In this document: positions 1 to 9,184 of the stretch, piece after piece | How positions within the stretch are numbered: the first letter of the stretch is position 1 | Layout: the number at the start of each line of letters is the position of its first letter | Source of the DNA: BD1-7 clade bacterium | GTDB lineage: Bacteria > Pseudomonadota > Gammaproteobacteria > Pseudomonadales > DT-91 | NCBI GenBank assembly: GCA_902705835.1 | Contig: CACSIN010000001.1 | Span: forward strand, 628,323-692,244 | Reading direction: 5' to 3' | Length of the DNA stretch: 63,922 bases | Program-made: the position numbers and the translations under genes | Notes under the pieces: generated by a model | Told to the model about the DNA's origin: nothing | Databases searched by the model: none | The model's input: the letters and a program-made list of their open reading frames with translations, nothing else

Positions 1-2083
1 CAGCGCCGAGTAGTTGTATTTGGGCGGCTAACATTTCTGAGTCGGTATGTGCTGCTGCTTCGCTGGCGCTGGCTTTTAATGCCGGTGCAGGTACGCTGCC
101 GCCGAGTACATAAAGGTTATCGTCGGCACAAATTGCTTTGTGATCGGCAATTGGCTCCATCGTGCTAGTAGCCATTGGGGCCCAGCTCATACCATCGTCG
201 GAGCGCATAACCACATTGCTGGTGCGCAGCTCGCCGTCACTGCCGCGGCCGCCAATCAGGTAAAGTTGATCATGGCATTTGACGACTTGGTGGTCGTATG
301 TTGCGGGTATGTTGGCGGTTTCTTTCTGCCAGGTTTGGCCGTCCGCACTGGTGATTACATCGGCGGTGGTCGAGACTGGTGTCTCGTCGGTTTTTCCGCC
401 TATTACCATGATTTTATCCGCATGAACAACCGCTTGATGGCCGGTTTTGGCCAGATCCTGCGGGAACACCGTGCCGACTCTGATGAATGGAAGGATGCTC
501 AGAGTCTTGCCGTCATCCTCAGACATCATGACTTCACTGTGATTTTTATCCGCAGTTTCGGCACCGCCAATGACAAACAACTTGCTACCCATGCTGACCA
601 TTTGCAGGTCTGAACGCGGTGTCATGTTACCGTCGCTGTCCATCGACGTTGGGTTTTCGATGTCTGAAGCGTTAACAACTTTTGGTTTGACCATTTCCCA
701 GCTCATGCCTTCATCATCAGATACGTGCATATCGGCGCGCAGAGATTCGCCGTCGTCGCCACCCATGGCAATGATTTTTCCTTGATGGTTCACCATGTGA
801 TGTTTTTTTCGTGAGTCAAAGGGTTCGGGGGCTGGAGATGCTAGGCCGAGTTCAGTTTGTTCAGGCGCTTTTGCCCACACATCGGCTAATACCTGACCGC
901 TTTTGTGGATACCGCCTGATAGCAACAAGTTGTCTTTGTGACTTGCCGCTTGGTGTTCCGCGCGCGAGCGAGCGTGGCGGGCTTTGTCTTTGATGGCCTT
1001 CCAGTTTGGTATTTCTGTCGACCAAGCGATGCCATCTTTTGAACTCATTACATCGCTGCGCCAGTTATCGTGGCCATCGTTGCCTCCGAGCAGAAGCATT
1101 TTGCCCTGATGAACGACCATCTTGTGCTCCATGCGTTGATGAATCGGTTGAGCTGGCGTGAGCTTGCTCCATTTTTTTCCATCATCCTCTGACATCCAGA
1201 TCTCGTCGTTGACGCTGTTGCCGTCATTACCGCCTGTCATCCAGAGCTTGCCGTCATAGCTAAGCATCTGATGACCGTGGCGTGCACCAAAATGAGGCGA
1301 TGGGTTGACGTTCTGCCAAGTTTCACCCATATCGCTGGATTTCAGCAGATCGCTGTGGACCTGGTTGCCGTCTGTGCCGCCTGACATGTAGAGCATGCCT
1401 TTGTGCAGTAACATTTGGTGGGCGTAGCGCGGGGTTATCGGTGTTGCGGGTTGAATAGGCGTCCAGCTTTTGCCGTTGTCGTCGGAGCGGAGCATATCGG
1501 CTTTAGCGCCGTTGGCATCACGTCCGCCGGAAAGCAGCAGGGTGCGATCCTGACTGACGACTTGGTGGTCTGCGACGGCAGGCATAGACGTAATGGCGGG
1601 TTCGATTTGTTTCCATGAGCGGCCGATGTCATCCGACATCATCACGGTCGCGCTGTAGCCTTTATCGTTAAGACCGCCAATGTGCATGAGTTTGCCATCG
1701 TGTTCGAGCATCTGATGGCCGCGGCTTGCCGGTAATTGATTGAGTGAGGCCTGGATGCGGTTTTTACCCGACTTTAAAATGTAGTGGGCTTCTTTGTTGG
1801 CTTGAGCCGCGGTATCGTGAATGATTTCTCGGGCGCCACTCAGCAGGCTCAGTTGGCCGTTTTCACAGGATGCGTAGTTGGCAATATCACAATTGTGCTC
1901 GTTAGAACGGTACAGCTCGTCGTTGCGCTTAGCATCGCGCATGTGAATCAATGTGTCTTTTGCACCGACCAAGGCTGTAAATGCCGTGCTAGTGGTTTCA
2001 GGCGTACTCGATTTGTCATCATCATTGTCACAGGCGGCGATGAACAGCGTCAGTCCGGCTGCCAGTATAAGTGGCTTTTTCAT
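1..2083 (-). CDS. Kelch/BNR-repeat lipoprotein, 3' part beyond the window edge
   Basis: The frame is open from an ATG at 2083 to the left edge, giving about 694 codons with no stop, so the C-terminus is missing. Residues 1-18 form a lipoprotein signal with lipobox LFIAAC (Cys18), followed by an acidic DNDDD stretch, so the protein is probably anchored in the outer membrane. After a helical region of about 100 residues comes a long series of roughly 55-60-residue units. Each has a His-Gln-Met/Val segment, a GGxDG or GGxxD strand and a MSxDxGxSW Asp-box. This is the kelch/sialidase-type (BNR) beta-propeller pattern. At least nine units are visible, more than one propeller needs. No catalytic residues were recognised. 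It could be a surface binding or scaffold protein; the substrate is unknown. Confidence 0.8.
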   Translation of the reverse strand, partial: MKKPLILAAGLTLFIAACDNDDDKSSTPETTSTAFTALVGAKDTLIHMRDAKRNDELYRSNEHNCDIANYASCENGQLSLLSGAREIIHDTAAQANKEAHYILKSGKNRIQASLNQLPASRGHQMLEHDGKLMHIGGLNDKGYSATVMMSDDIGRSWKQIEPAITSMPAVADHQVVSQDRTLLLSGGRDANGAKADMLRSDDNGKSWTPIQPATPITPRYAHQMLLHKGMLYMSGGTDGNQVHSDLLKSSDMGETWQNVNPSPHFGARHGHQMLSYDGKLWMTGGNDGNSVNDEIWMSEDDGKKWSKLTPAQPIHQRMEHKMVVHQGKMLLLGGNDGHDNWRSDVMSSKDGIAWSTEIPNWKAIKDKARHARSRAEHQAASHKDNLLLSGGIHKSGQVLADVWAKAPEQTELGLASPAPEPFDSRKKHHMVNHQGKIIAMGGDDGESLRADMHVSDDEGMSWEMVKPKVVNASDIENPTSMDSDGNMTPRSDLQMVSMGSKLFVIGGAETADKNHSEVMMSEDDGKTLSILPFIRVGTVFPQDLAKTGHQAVVHADKIMVIGGKTDETPVSTTADVITSADGQTWQKETANIPATYDHQVVKCHDQLYLIGGRGSDGELRTSNVVMRSDDGMSWAPMATSTMEPIADHKAICADDNLYVLGGSVPAPALKASASEAAAHTDSEMLAAQIQLLGA

Positions 2084-2265
2084 GATCAATCCCTAATGTT
2101 TGTGTTCAGATTTACTGGGAAATCAGCTGCTTAACGAAAGCGCAGGCGTTTAGTAATCCTAGTCAATTACACGAATTGATCAAATATTGAACAATCTGGA
2201 GCGGGAGTTAAAAGATCTATCGAGGCGAGCGTCAATGAATAGTGTGGCGAGAAGGAAATACAGAT

Positions 2266-2292
2266 ATAAAAAAACCGCGCCAATGGCACGGT
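2266..2292 (-). terminator. Intrinsic terminator of glnA
   Basis: Read on the minus strand, a GC-rich stem (CCGTGCC / GGCGCGG, loop ATT G) is followed by seven T residues. It lies about 50 bp past the glnA stop and is a standard rho-independent terminator. Confidence 0.85.
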
Positions 2293-2297
2293 TTTTA

Positions 2298-2323
2298 GAT
2301 TGGTAGGGTATGCCCTACCAATC
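2298..2323. repeat. Perfect 11-bp hairpin between the glnA stop and its terminator
   Basis: An 11-bp perfect inverted repeat (GATTGGTAGGG and its complement) with a 4-nt loop lies directly after the glnA stop and before the terminator. It has no T-run of its own. In the glnA mRNA it would form a strong 3' stem that could protect the transcript from exonucleases. Confidence 0.7.
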
Positions 2324-2338
2324 TGAATCGAAAATCGA

Positions 2339-3745
2339 TTAGCAGCTGTAGTACATGTCAAACTCAACAGGGTGAGTTGTCATGTTCAGGCGCTCAACTT
2401 CTTCGTTTTTCAATGCGATGTAAGCATCGATCATGTCATCATCCATTACACCACCAGCTTTCAGGAACTCACGGTCAGCGTCTAGCGCTTGCAGAGCTTG
2501 TTCCAGGCTAGAAGCAACAGTCGGGATCGCCAACGCTTCTTCAGCAGGCAGGTCGTACAGATCTTTATCTGCAGCATCGCCAGGGTGGATCTTGTTTTGG
2601 ATACCGTCAAGGCCAGCCATCAACATGGAAGTGAATGCCAAGTATGGGTTACCCGTAGGATCAGGGAAACGTACTTCTACACGCATCGCTTTCGGGCTAG
2701 GTACGAAAGGAATACGAATAGATGCAGAACGGTTACGTGCAGAGTAAGCCAACATTACTGGAGCTTCGAAGCCTGGAACCAAACGCTTGTAGGAGTTGGT
2801 AGACGCATTAGTGAAGGCATTGATTGCACGAGCGTGTTTGATAACACCGCCAATGTAGTACAAAGCTGCTTCTGACAGGCCTGCGTACGAATCGCCAGCC
2901 ATGATGTTAACACCGTCTTTAGACAGAGACTGGTGAACGTGCATACCAGAACCGTTGTCACCAACAACTGGCTTAGGCATGAAGGTTGCGGTTTTGCCGT
3001 AAGCGTGAGCAACGTTATGTACGCAGTACTTCATTACTTGAACTTCATCGGCTTTTTCAACCAATGAGTTAGGGCCAACGCCGATTTCGCACTGACCAGC
3101 AGTACCGACTTCGTGGTGATGTACTTCGATAACCAAGCCCATTGCTTCCATGGCGTTACACATAGCGCCACGTAGATCGTGCAGGCTATCAACTGGAGGT
3201 ACTGGGAAGTAACCGCCTTTAACACCTGGACGGTGACCAACGTTGCCGTCTTGGAATGTTTTGTTAGAAGACCATGCTGCTTCTTCAGAGTTGATTTCGT
3301 AACCAACGCCAGACATTTCTGCATGCCATTTAACGTCGTCAAATACGAAGAACTCTGGTTCTGGACCGAACAATGCTGCGTCAGCGATACCGGTAGACTT
3401 CATGTATTCAATCGCACGTGCGCCGATTGAACGCGGGTCACGGTTGTAACCTTCGCCAGTGATCGGGTCGACGATGCCACAGCGGATGATAACAGTCACT
3501 TCGTCAGTGAATGGATCCGGCAGTGTTGCTGCGTCGTCAGGCATCAGGATCATGTCAGATTCATTGATACCCTTCCAGCCAGCGATAGAAGAGCCGTCGA
3601 ACATTTTGCCATCTTCGAAGAAATCTTCGTTGATTTCAGTGGCCGGTACAGTAACGTGCTGCTCTTTACCTTTGGTATCGGTAAAACGCAGGTCTGCCCA
3701 GCGGGCTTCGCTTTCTTTGATAAGTTTCAGAGTGTTCTCTGACAT
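2339..3745 (-). CDS. glnA: Glutamine synthetase type I
   Basis: This enzyme makes glutamine from glutamate, ammonia and ATP and is the main cytoplasmic ammonia-assimilation enzyme. The 468-residue length matches the family. Visible hallmarks are the N-terminal beta-grasp (DLRFTDTKG), the [16 protein letters not shown] region, the ATP-site stretch around [25 protein letters not shown], and the adenylylation-loop tyrosine Tyr397 in KDLYDLP. The C-terminus [11 protein letters not shown] is family-typical. I chose the start at 3745 because GGAG lies about 9 nt upstream; the in-frame ATG 13 codons earlier lacks a ribosome site and would lengthen the protein atypically. The gene is monocistronic with its own terminator. 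The upstream region carries a sigma-54 promoter and NtrC-like sites, so expression should rise under nitrogen limitation. Tyr397 suggests adenylylation control by GlnE. Confidence 0.97.
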   Translation of the reverse strand: MSENTLKLIKESEARWADLRFTDTKGKEQHVTVPATEINEDFFEDGKMFDGSSIAGWKGINESDMILMPDDAATLPDPFTDEVTVIIRCGIVDPITGEGYNRDPRSIGARAIEYMKSTGIADAALFGPEPEFFVFDDVKWHAEMSGVGYEINSEEAAWSSNKTFQDGNVGHRPGVKGGYFPVPPVDSLHDLRGAMCNAMEAMGLVIEVHHHEVGTAGQCEIGVGPNSLVEKADEVQVMKYCVHNVAHAYGKTATFMPKPVVGDNGSGMHVHQSLSKDGVNIMAGDSYAGLSEAALYYIGGVIKHARAINAFTNASTNSYKRLVPGFEAPVMLAYSARNRSASIRIPFVPSPKAMRVEVRFPDPTGNPYLAFTSMLMAGLDGIQNKIHPGDAADKDLYDLPAEEALAIPTVASSLEQALQALDADREFLKAGGVMDDDMIDAYIALKNEEVERLNMTTHPVEFDMYYSC

Positions 3746-3913
3746 GGTAATTCTCCAACTTATTAGAGTTTTGGCCTGAGCCAATGGATTTCGGACTAGC
3801 TAATGAAGCCCACCCAAATTCGGTACCGGCCCGATTATAGCGACTTTGCTATAGGATGCTAGCGCTGCGACAGGGCAATCAAATGCGCCGTTGGTACTTC
3901 TGGTGCTGAAGGT

Positions 3914-3930
3914 AGCAAATCATGTGCCAA
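3914..3930 (-). promoter_or_regulatory. Sigma-54 promoter of glnA
   Basis: On the minus strand the sequence reads TTGGCACA-TGAT-TTGCT. It matches the sigma-54 -24/-12 consensus TTGGCACG-N4-TTGCW in all but one position, with correct GG/GC spacing. The predicted start is near 3902, leaving a leader of about 155 nt before the glnA ATG. With the two upstream NtrC-like sites this reproduces the glnAp2 layout known from enterobacteria. Confidence 0.8.
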
Positions 3931-4003
3931 AATCGAAGCGGTGCTAACTCATTGATTTTTATTCAGTTGGGGCCGTCTGGGATGGGCGTGGCTTTTCCTT
4001 TGA

Positions 4004-4050
4004 GCACTATTAGTGTGCAATGCGAATACTGAGGCGCACCAAAATAGTGC
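4004..4050. promoter_or_regulatory. Pair of NtrC-like binding sites upstream of glnA
   Basis: Two dyads lie about 100-150 bp upstream of the predicted sigma-54 start. The distal one at 4036-4050 is GCACC-AAAAT-AGTGC, one base from the NtrC consensus GCACC-N5-GGTGC. The proximal one around 4004-4018 (CACTATTAGTG core) is weaker. The spacing resembles the enhancer sites of enterobacterial glnAp2. They also lie 80-125 bp before thiI, but that gene has no reason to be nitrogen-controlled. Confidence 0.6.
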
Positions 4051-4129
4051 GAATTTGAGAGAATATCTTACGTGGATTTTTGCTATCATAGGCACCCGTT
4101 AAAATCTGAGTACTGGTAAACGCCCCGCC

Positions 4130-5587
4130 ATGCTATTTGTCGTCAAATACTTCCCCGAAATCATTATTAAAAGTAAACCTGTGCGCAAGAAGATGTGCCG
4201 CCGACTGCAGGATAACCTGCTGGCACAGTTGCGCCCATTAGATCCGCAATGCATCGTCAAGATGGAGTGGGACAAACTCACTGTCGAGCTGCTCACGGAT
4301 GACGCGGAGGCAATTATCGCCGCCAAGGACGTTCTCCGTTACACCTCTGGCATTGCTTACTTTTTGGAGGTGAATGCAGCGACGTTTGAAACACTGGATG
4401 ATATTGGTGAGGGTGCGCAGGCGGTATATGGAAGCCAGATTGCTGGGCGACGATTTGTAGTACGTTGTAAGCGATCCGGACAGCACGAATTTACGTCACA
4501 TGATATTGAACGTTACATCGGTGGCTACTTACTGCAACGGATTGATACTGCGGGGGTTGATCTACATACCCCAGAGGTGACTGTCAGCATTGAAGTGCGC
4601 GGTGACATGCTATATGTCGTTAAAGAGCGTGTGCAGGGGCAGGGTGGTTTTCCGTTAGGTGAAGTCGAGCCTGTGTTGTCGCTTATTTCCGGTGGGTTTG
4701 ATTCCCCGGTAGCTTCCTATTTGACGATGAAGCGCGGCATGCCGACGCATTTTTGTTTTTTTAACCTCGGTGGTCGCGATCACGAATTGGGTGTTAAAGA
4801 AGTCTCTTATTATCTGTGGGAGCGCTTTGGTGCTAATCGCCGGGTGAAGTTTATTGCTGTGCCGTTTGAGGGCGTTGTTGCTGAGATCCTGGAACAGGTC
4901 GAGAACTCCCAAATGGGCGTTATCCTGAAGCGCATGATGTTGCGAGCGGCTGAGCGTGTGGGTAAAGAGCTGGACGTGAGTGCATTGGTGACGGGAGAGG
5001 CGATTGCACAAGTCTCTAGTCAGACGCTGACGAACCTCGCGATTATTGATTCAGTCACGGATACCTTGGTGATTCGGCCCCTGATAACGGCCGACAAAGA
5101 AGACATCGTTTCAGTTTCTCGTAAGATCGGTACGGAAGAGTTTGCTGCCAGCATGCCGGAGTATTGCGGTGTTATTTCGGTGAAACCGACGACTAAGGCT
5201 CGCGATTACCGCATTGCGAACGAAGAAGAGCGTTTCAATTTCGATGTGTTAGATCAGGCCATCGCAGACGCCGAGTATATCAATATTGATGAACTCGGTG
5301 ATTTGGATACGCGTGCTGTCGATGTCGAAGTGTTCGAAACCCCACAGCCCGAGAGTGTGATTATTGATATTCGCCACCCCGATGAGCAAGAGCGCTTGCC
5401 GCTGCTGGTTGCCGGTCAGATGATTGAGCATATTCCTTTTTTCCAGCTGCACCGTAAATTCGCTGAACTCGATAAGGGTTATCGTTATCTATTGTATTGC
5501 GATAAGGGTGTGATGAGTCGCTTACACGCGGCACATTTAGTGGAAGATGGGCATAACGTTGCGGTATATCGTCCACCCCACAGCTAA
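4130..5587 (+). CDS. thiI: tRNA uridine 4-sulfurtransferase with rhodanese domain
   Basis: ThiI forms 4-thiouridine at position 8 of tRNAs and supplies sulfur for the thiazole of thiamine. The 485-residue protein has the enterobacterial layout: an N-terminal ferredoxin-like region plus THUMP domain (about 1-165), the PP-loop ATP pyrophosphatase motif SGGFDSPVASY (from Ser187), and a C-terminal rhodanese domain (about 400-485). Cys457 in YCDKGVMSRL is the persulfide-carrying cysteine. Cys346 in MPEYCGV corresponds to the second conserved cysteine (Cys344 in E. coli). The long form with rhodanese is typical of gammaproteobacteria. It is divergent from glnA and shares the upstream region. The ribosome site before 4130 is weak, but the N-terminus aligns with known ThiI. 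Confidence 0.96.
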   Translation: MLFVVKYFPEIIIKSKPVRKKMCRRLQDNLLAQLRPLDPQCIVKMEWDKLTVELLTDDAEAIIAAKDVLRYTSGIAYFLEVNAATFETLDDIGEGAQAVYGSQIAGRRFVVRCKRSGQHEFTSHDIERYIGGYLLQRIDTAGVDLHTPEVTVSIEVRGDMLYVVKERVQGQGGFPLGEVEPVLSLISGGFDSPVASYLTMKRGMPTHFCFFNLGGRDHELGVKEVSYYLWERFGANRRVKFIAVPFEGVVAEILEQVENSQMGVILKRMMLRAAERVGKELDVSALVTGEAIAQVSSQTLTNLAIIDSVTDTLVIRPLITADKEDIVSVSRKIGTEEFAASMPEYCGVISVKPTTKARDYRIANEEERFNFDVLDQAIADAEYINIDELGDLDTRAVDVEVFETPQPESVIIDIRHPDEQERLPLLVAGQMIEHIPFFQLHRKFAELDKGYRYLLYCDKGVMSRLHAAHLVEDGHNVAVYRPPHS

Positions 5588-5719
5588 CGCCGAACTTTAA
5601 ATTTACATGCGTGTTACTAAAGTTTCATCTTGTGGGCGAACGTTTGATCGAGAACCACAGGAATTTTGTGCGTATTTAGTTATCATAAGCGCAGAATAAT
5701 ATTCAGGTATCCAATTATC

Positions 5720-7312
5720 ATGACAGATCAGACTTTCGACTACATCGTTGTGGGCGCCGGTTCAGCGGGTGCTGTGGTGGCTAATCGGCTGGTAAAAGCC
5801 GGTAAGAAAACCCTATTGGTAGAAGCGGGCCCGGCCGATTTACACCCTATGATTCATATGCCTGGCGGTGCTCAGGAAGTCATCAAGAGTAAAAAGCTCA
5901 ACTGGTTTTTGGATTCTGAACCACAAGAACATCTCAACAACCGTCGCATGATGCAGCACCGTGGCAAGATGCTTGGCGGCAGCTCTAACATCAATGGTAT
6001 GGTGGCTATTCGCGGTAACAAAGCGGATTACGATCAATGGGCCTCGTTGGGTAACGATGGCTGGGATTACCAAAGCGTTCTGACAAATTTCAAAAATATC
6101 GAGAACTGGTGTGATACCGATAATGCCTATCACTCTAGCAAAGGCGACTTGCCGATCAATAAAACACTAGGCGAAAACCCGTTGTTTGAAACCTTTATTG
6201 AGGCGGGTCTTGAGCTGGGTTATGCGCCTAACGATGACTTTAATGGTGAGACCCAATACGGTGTTGGCCGTTACCATGCCAATATTAAAGATGGTCAGCG
6301 TTGGGGAACATCACGCACGTTTGTAACACCACTGAAAGGCAACCCAAACTTTACCATTGAAACCAATATGTTGGTTGAAAAGGTATTGATTGAAGGTAAC
6401 TGTGCGGTAGGCATCCAGTGCAGTCGTAAAGGTAAATCCTTCACGTTCAAAGCGAATCATGAAGTTGTATTGAGTGGTGGTGCTTTTAATAGTCCGCAGT
6501 TGCTGATGTTGTCAGGTATCGGGCCAAAGCAAAAACTCGATCCGTTAGGTATTGATGTGGTTAAGGATTTGCCGGGTGTTGGCGAAAACCTGCAAGATCA
6601 CCTGAGCTTCTTATTTAACTATGGCTGTAAAGAGCCCATCACCATTAATGGCCCTGCGACTAACCCAATTAAGCAGGTGGGTATTGCACTGAATTACTTT
6701 ATCTTCAAACGTGGTTTAGGTGCGGTGAACTCGATTGAGTCTGGCGCATTTATGAATTCGCATGAAGGTTTGGATGCACCGGATATTCAGCTGCATTTTG
6801 TCCCGACATTGATGTATAACCTGACCGATGATTTACCGAAAGAGCACGGTGTTAGCGTGCGTGCGTGTAACCTGACACCTCATAGCCGCGGTTATGTTGA
6901 TATTGTTTCTGCTGACCCGAAAGCCAAGCCGCGAATTGATTTTCGTTTTCTCAGTGATGAGCGTGATATTCCACCGTTGCTAGAAGCCTACAAAATTGTT
7001 CAAAAGTGGATGCAGGCGAATGCTTGGAATGGCTTGATGACAGAAGAGAAAAAAGGCGCGATGGCGGCAAAAACCGATGAAGAACGCATGGAATTTGTGC
7101 GCGAATATATCGAGACGGATTATCATCCGGTTGGCACTTGCAAAATGGGCAATGATGATCAAGCCGTTGTTGATGCGCAATTGAAGGTACACGGCATCGA
7201 AGGTTTGCGTGTGGCAGATGCCTCCATTATGCCGACAATCGTACGTGGAAATACCAATATTCCATGCATGATGATTGGTGATAAGTGTGCGGAGTTGATA
7301 CTGGCAAGCTAA
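5720..7312 (+). CDS. GMC-family FAD oxidoreductase (choline dehydrogenase-like)
   Basis: The 530-residue protein is a flavin-dependent alcohol oxidase/dehydrogenase of the glucose-methanol-choline family. The N-terminal FAD-binding motif VVGAGSAGAVVANRL (residues 9-23) is followed by GGSSNINGM. The second GMC signature is GGAFNSPQLLMLSGIGP. The C-terminal active site contains His469 in HPVGTCKMG and an Asn pair in RGNTNIP. I chose the start at 5720 because MTDQTFDYIVVGAG is the normal family N-terminus; an upstream in-frame start adds 18 residues unlike the family. No betaine aldehyde dehydrogenase or choline transporter is adjacent, so choline as substrate is unsupported. A medium- or long-chain alcohol, as for AlkJ, is equally possible. 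Confidence 0.9.
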   Translation: MTDQTFDYIVVGAGSAGAVVANRLVKAGKKTLLVEAGPADLHPMIHMPGGAQEVIKSKKLNWFLDSEPQEHLNNRRMMQHRGKMLGGSSNINGMVAIRGNKADYDQWASLGNDGWDYQSVLTNFKNIENWCDTDNAYHSSKGDLPINKTLGENPLFETFIEAGLELGYAPNDDFNGETQYGVGRYHANIKDGQRWGTSRTFVTPLKGNPNFTIETNMLVEKVLIEGNCAVGIQCSRKGKSFTFKANHEVVLSGGAFNSPQLLMLSGIGPKQKLDPLGIDVVKDLPGVGENLQDHLSFLFNYGCKEPITINGPATNPIKQVGIALNYFIFKRGLGAVNSIESGAFMNSHEGLDAPDIQLHFVPTLMYNLTDDLPKEHGVSVRACNLTPHSRGYVDIVSADPKAKPRIDFRFLSDERDIPPLLEAYKIVQKWMQANAWNGLMTEEKKGAMAAKTDEERMEFVREYIETDYHPVGTCKMGNDDQAVVDAQLKVHGIEGLRVADASIMPTIVRGNTNIPCMMIGDKCAELILAS

Positions 7313-7331
7313 CGCTTTAATCGTGTTTTTA

Positions 7332-7370
7332 CGCATAACAAGAGCCTGGGAATCCAGTTTTTGTTATGCG
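7332..7370. repeat. Nested inverted repeat downstream of the GMC oxidoreductase
   Basis: A perfect 10-bp inverted repeat (CGCATAACAA at 7332-7341, TTGTTATGCG at 7361-7370) encloses a second 4-bp stem (CTGG-GAAT-CCAG), making one extended interrupted hairpin. A T-rich stretch follows some 15 bp later. It may be the 3' stem of the preceding transcript or a small intergenic repeat. I saw no second copy in the window. Confidence 0.5.
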
Positions 7371-7487
7371 AATGCTATGTTCCCTTTTTGCTGAATACTT
7401 CTAATGTAGGCTTTTTCTTAGTCTTTACAACGTATCGGAGAATAACTATTGGCCGTGTGCGAAGGTGATGTAAAACGTCTTATCTTT

Positions 7488-8423
7488 TCAAGATTTCCTG
7501 CCCAGTACACGGCCAAAAAACGCTTCATATTTCGAGATGATGGTTTCTAGTGCAAAGTTAGGCGCTTGGTTTTGAAGCCGATCTGATAAATTTCTACGTA
7601 AGCTTTCTGAGTGGATAAGTTGTGTTATTTTTTCACGTAGTTCAGATTCGCTAGAGAAGTAACTTGTCTCGTCATTCCATGTTTCATGATAAGCCGCAGA
7701 ACCTGATTGGATCATGCATGGCAGTCCGACAGCCATCATGTTGGCAAGCTTAACGTTGGATTTGTAGTGCTGTTCAAGGTAGCCGTTGTATTCCCTGCCA
7801 CGAGTGATAATACCGATATCTAAATCTTCAAGTTTTTCCGGATTGATAATGAATTCAACACGGTTTTCTTTCGCGATCTCTTCTAATATTGGCTGCCAAT
7901 CGGCGAGAAAAATATCCCTACCTTGATAACCGATTTTTTTGACAGTGCCTCTAACAGGCTGAGATTGCAGTAGGGGGTATGAGTGATGGTAGATTGTTGT
8001 GGATAGATCGACCAATGTATGGAGATCTTCTTCCATTTTTTTATCGGCAAAAATCGCCGCATCGGGAGCGATCGATTGCCATTTCTCCTTGAAGAGAAAC
8101 AGTGCAGACGCTGCGTCGGTGACTTTTAGGGAATCACTGGGTTGCTCCCATGCGTCAACGATGTCATAGATGATGGGTTTGCCCGTTGCTTTGATGCGAG
8201 CGAGGCATTTCGGGCGTATTTTTTTTACGATAACAAATATGTCGCAGGTTTTTGCCATCCACCAGTTTACGCGGCTACCGCAGTGCCAATTGGCGCGGCA
8301 GGCTGATATTTGTTGTGCTCGAATTTGCCACGCACCCTGATTTGGGGCGCCCACAAAAAAGACTTTGTATTTGGATTTCTGCTGGCTTTTGGGAACCGGG
8401 GAGATTTTGCGCGCCGTTTTCAT
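7488..8423 (-). CDS. Glycosyltransferase-like protein (GT-B fold, family 4-like)
   Basis: The 311-residue protein lacks a signal peptide or membrane segment. Its C-terminal half has the shape of a GT-B family 4 nucleotide-sugar domain: KSNVKLANMMAVGLPCMIQS, then an AYHETW segment and ELREKITQLI, as in group 1 transferases where the region contacts the sugar donor. The N-terminal half is short and divergent, with a GAPNQGAWQIRAQQI start reminiscent of an N-terminal acceptor domain. It has no visible partner genes: the neighbour on one side is on the other strand and on the other is a metal-uptake cluster. The fold is inferred from motif shape; donor and acceptor are unknown. Confidence 0.6.
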   Translation of the reverse strand: MKTARKISPVPKSQQKSKYKVFFVGAPNQGAWQIRAQQISACRANWHCGSRVNWWMAKTCDIFVIVKKIRPKCLARIKATGKPIIYDIVDAWEQPSDSLKVTDAASALFLFKEKWQSIAPDAAIFADKKMEEDLHTLVDLSTTIYHHSYPLLQSQPVRGTVKKIGYQGRDIFLADWQPILEEIAKENRVEFIINPEKLEDLDIGIITRGREYNGYLEQHYKSNVKLANMMAVGLPCMIQSGSAAYHETWNDETSYFSSESELREKITQLIHSESLRRNLSDRLQNQAPNFALETIISKYEAFFGRVLGRKS

Positions 8424-8611
8424 ACTGTGGGTTCAGGTATCATTTTTTGATCATATGTTATTAGCGGAATAACTGCAGATAGCGCTTCAGGCTAAAGTGT
8501 TAGTTAGGCCAAATGAAATACTATCGGCTGCCTTAGTAATGGGCTATATCGAATAAGTTAGATTGGGTATTGGGCCGTCTGCATGCTTATCGATATTGCA
8601 TTTATGCCATA

Positions 8612-9136
8612 TTAGCGATCGTTTTCAATACGTGAAATTTTCTGGGCAGATTTATACAGTTGATAAAAAAACACTGGGAACGCAAAGAGTGGAATCACCC
8701 CGGGTGTATAAAATCCATAGACAACAAGATATTCCAGTGGTGTTAGCGGAATAATAACACGGTGGCCGATAAACAGCGCAGTGATGATGGGGCCGATAAT
8801 ATTGCAGTAGCAGCCGATCACTAACATCCATCGAGCGGCTATTACCTGAAACGCTGAAACGTTCATGCGGTGCCAAAACGAGGCGACGGCAAGCACAACC
8901 AATCCATTAGTAATGCCCTCCATATGCGCGAACTTCCAGCTGCCATAGAGTTGTGATGTGTTTGACCCGACAGCCGCTGCATACGAAAAACCAATGCCTG
9001 CGGCTAATCCGAGAAATAAAATAATGCATCCATGCATCGCCAGTCGCGTTTGTTGTTTGAGTGCGTCGTTTCCCTGCATGGGATTTTGTCCGTTTAGTTC
9101 GTCTATCCGTAAACGATAACTAAATCTGGTCGACAT
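8612..9136 (-). CDS. Four-helix membrane protein, styrene-oxide-isomerase-like
   Basis: The 174-residue protein has four predicted membrane helices (about residues 33-57, 74-92, 98-125 and 135-160). The segment WKFAHMEGITNGLVVLAVAS carries the AHxxGxxNG pattern that I recall from styrene oxide isomerase StyC and related proteins. There the His and Asn lie near the heme and the substrate. No styrene genes are nearby. Instead it follows the TonB receptor by about 48 bp on the same strand, so it may be co-transcribed with a metal-uptake operon. AGGA about 9 nt before 9136 supports the start. Family assignment is tentative; a general small membrane protein is the alternative. Confidence 0.55.
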   Translation of the reverse strand: MSTRFSYRLRIDELNGQNPMQGNDALKQQTRLAMHGCIILFLGLAAGIGFSYAAAVGSNTSQLYGSWKFAHMEGITNGLVVLAVASFWHRMNVSAFQVIAARWMLVIGCYCNIIGPIITALFIGHRVIIPLTPLEYLVVYGFYTPGVIPLFAFPVFFYQLYKSAQKISRIENDR

Positions 9137-9184
9137 TTAAAGCCGTTCCTGTTGATGAAGACGTCATCCTTGACGCAGTCACAG

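Noticed and set aside
140-2134. Several plus-strand frames of 60-157 codons at the left edge
   Set aside because: They are antisense to a continuous minus-strand kelch-repeat lipoprotein frame that is simply truncated by the window.
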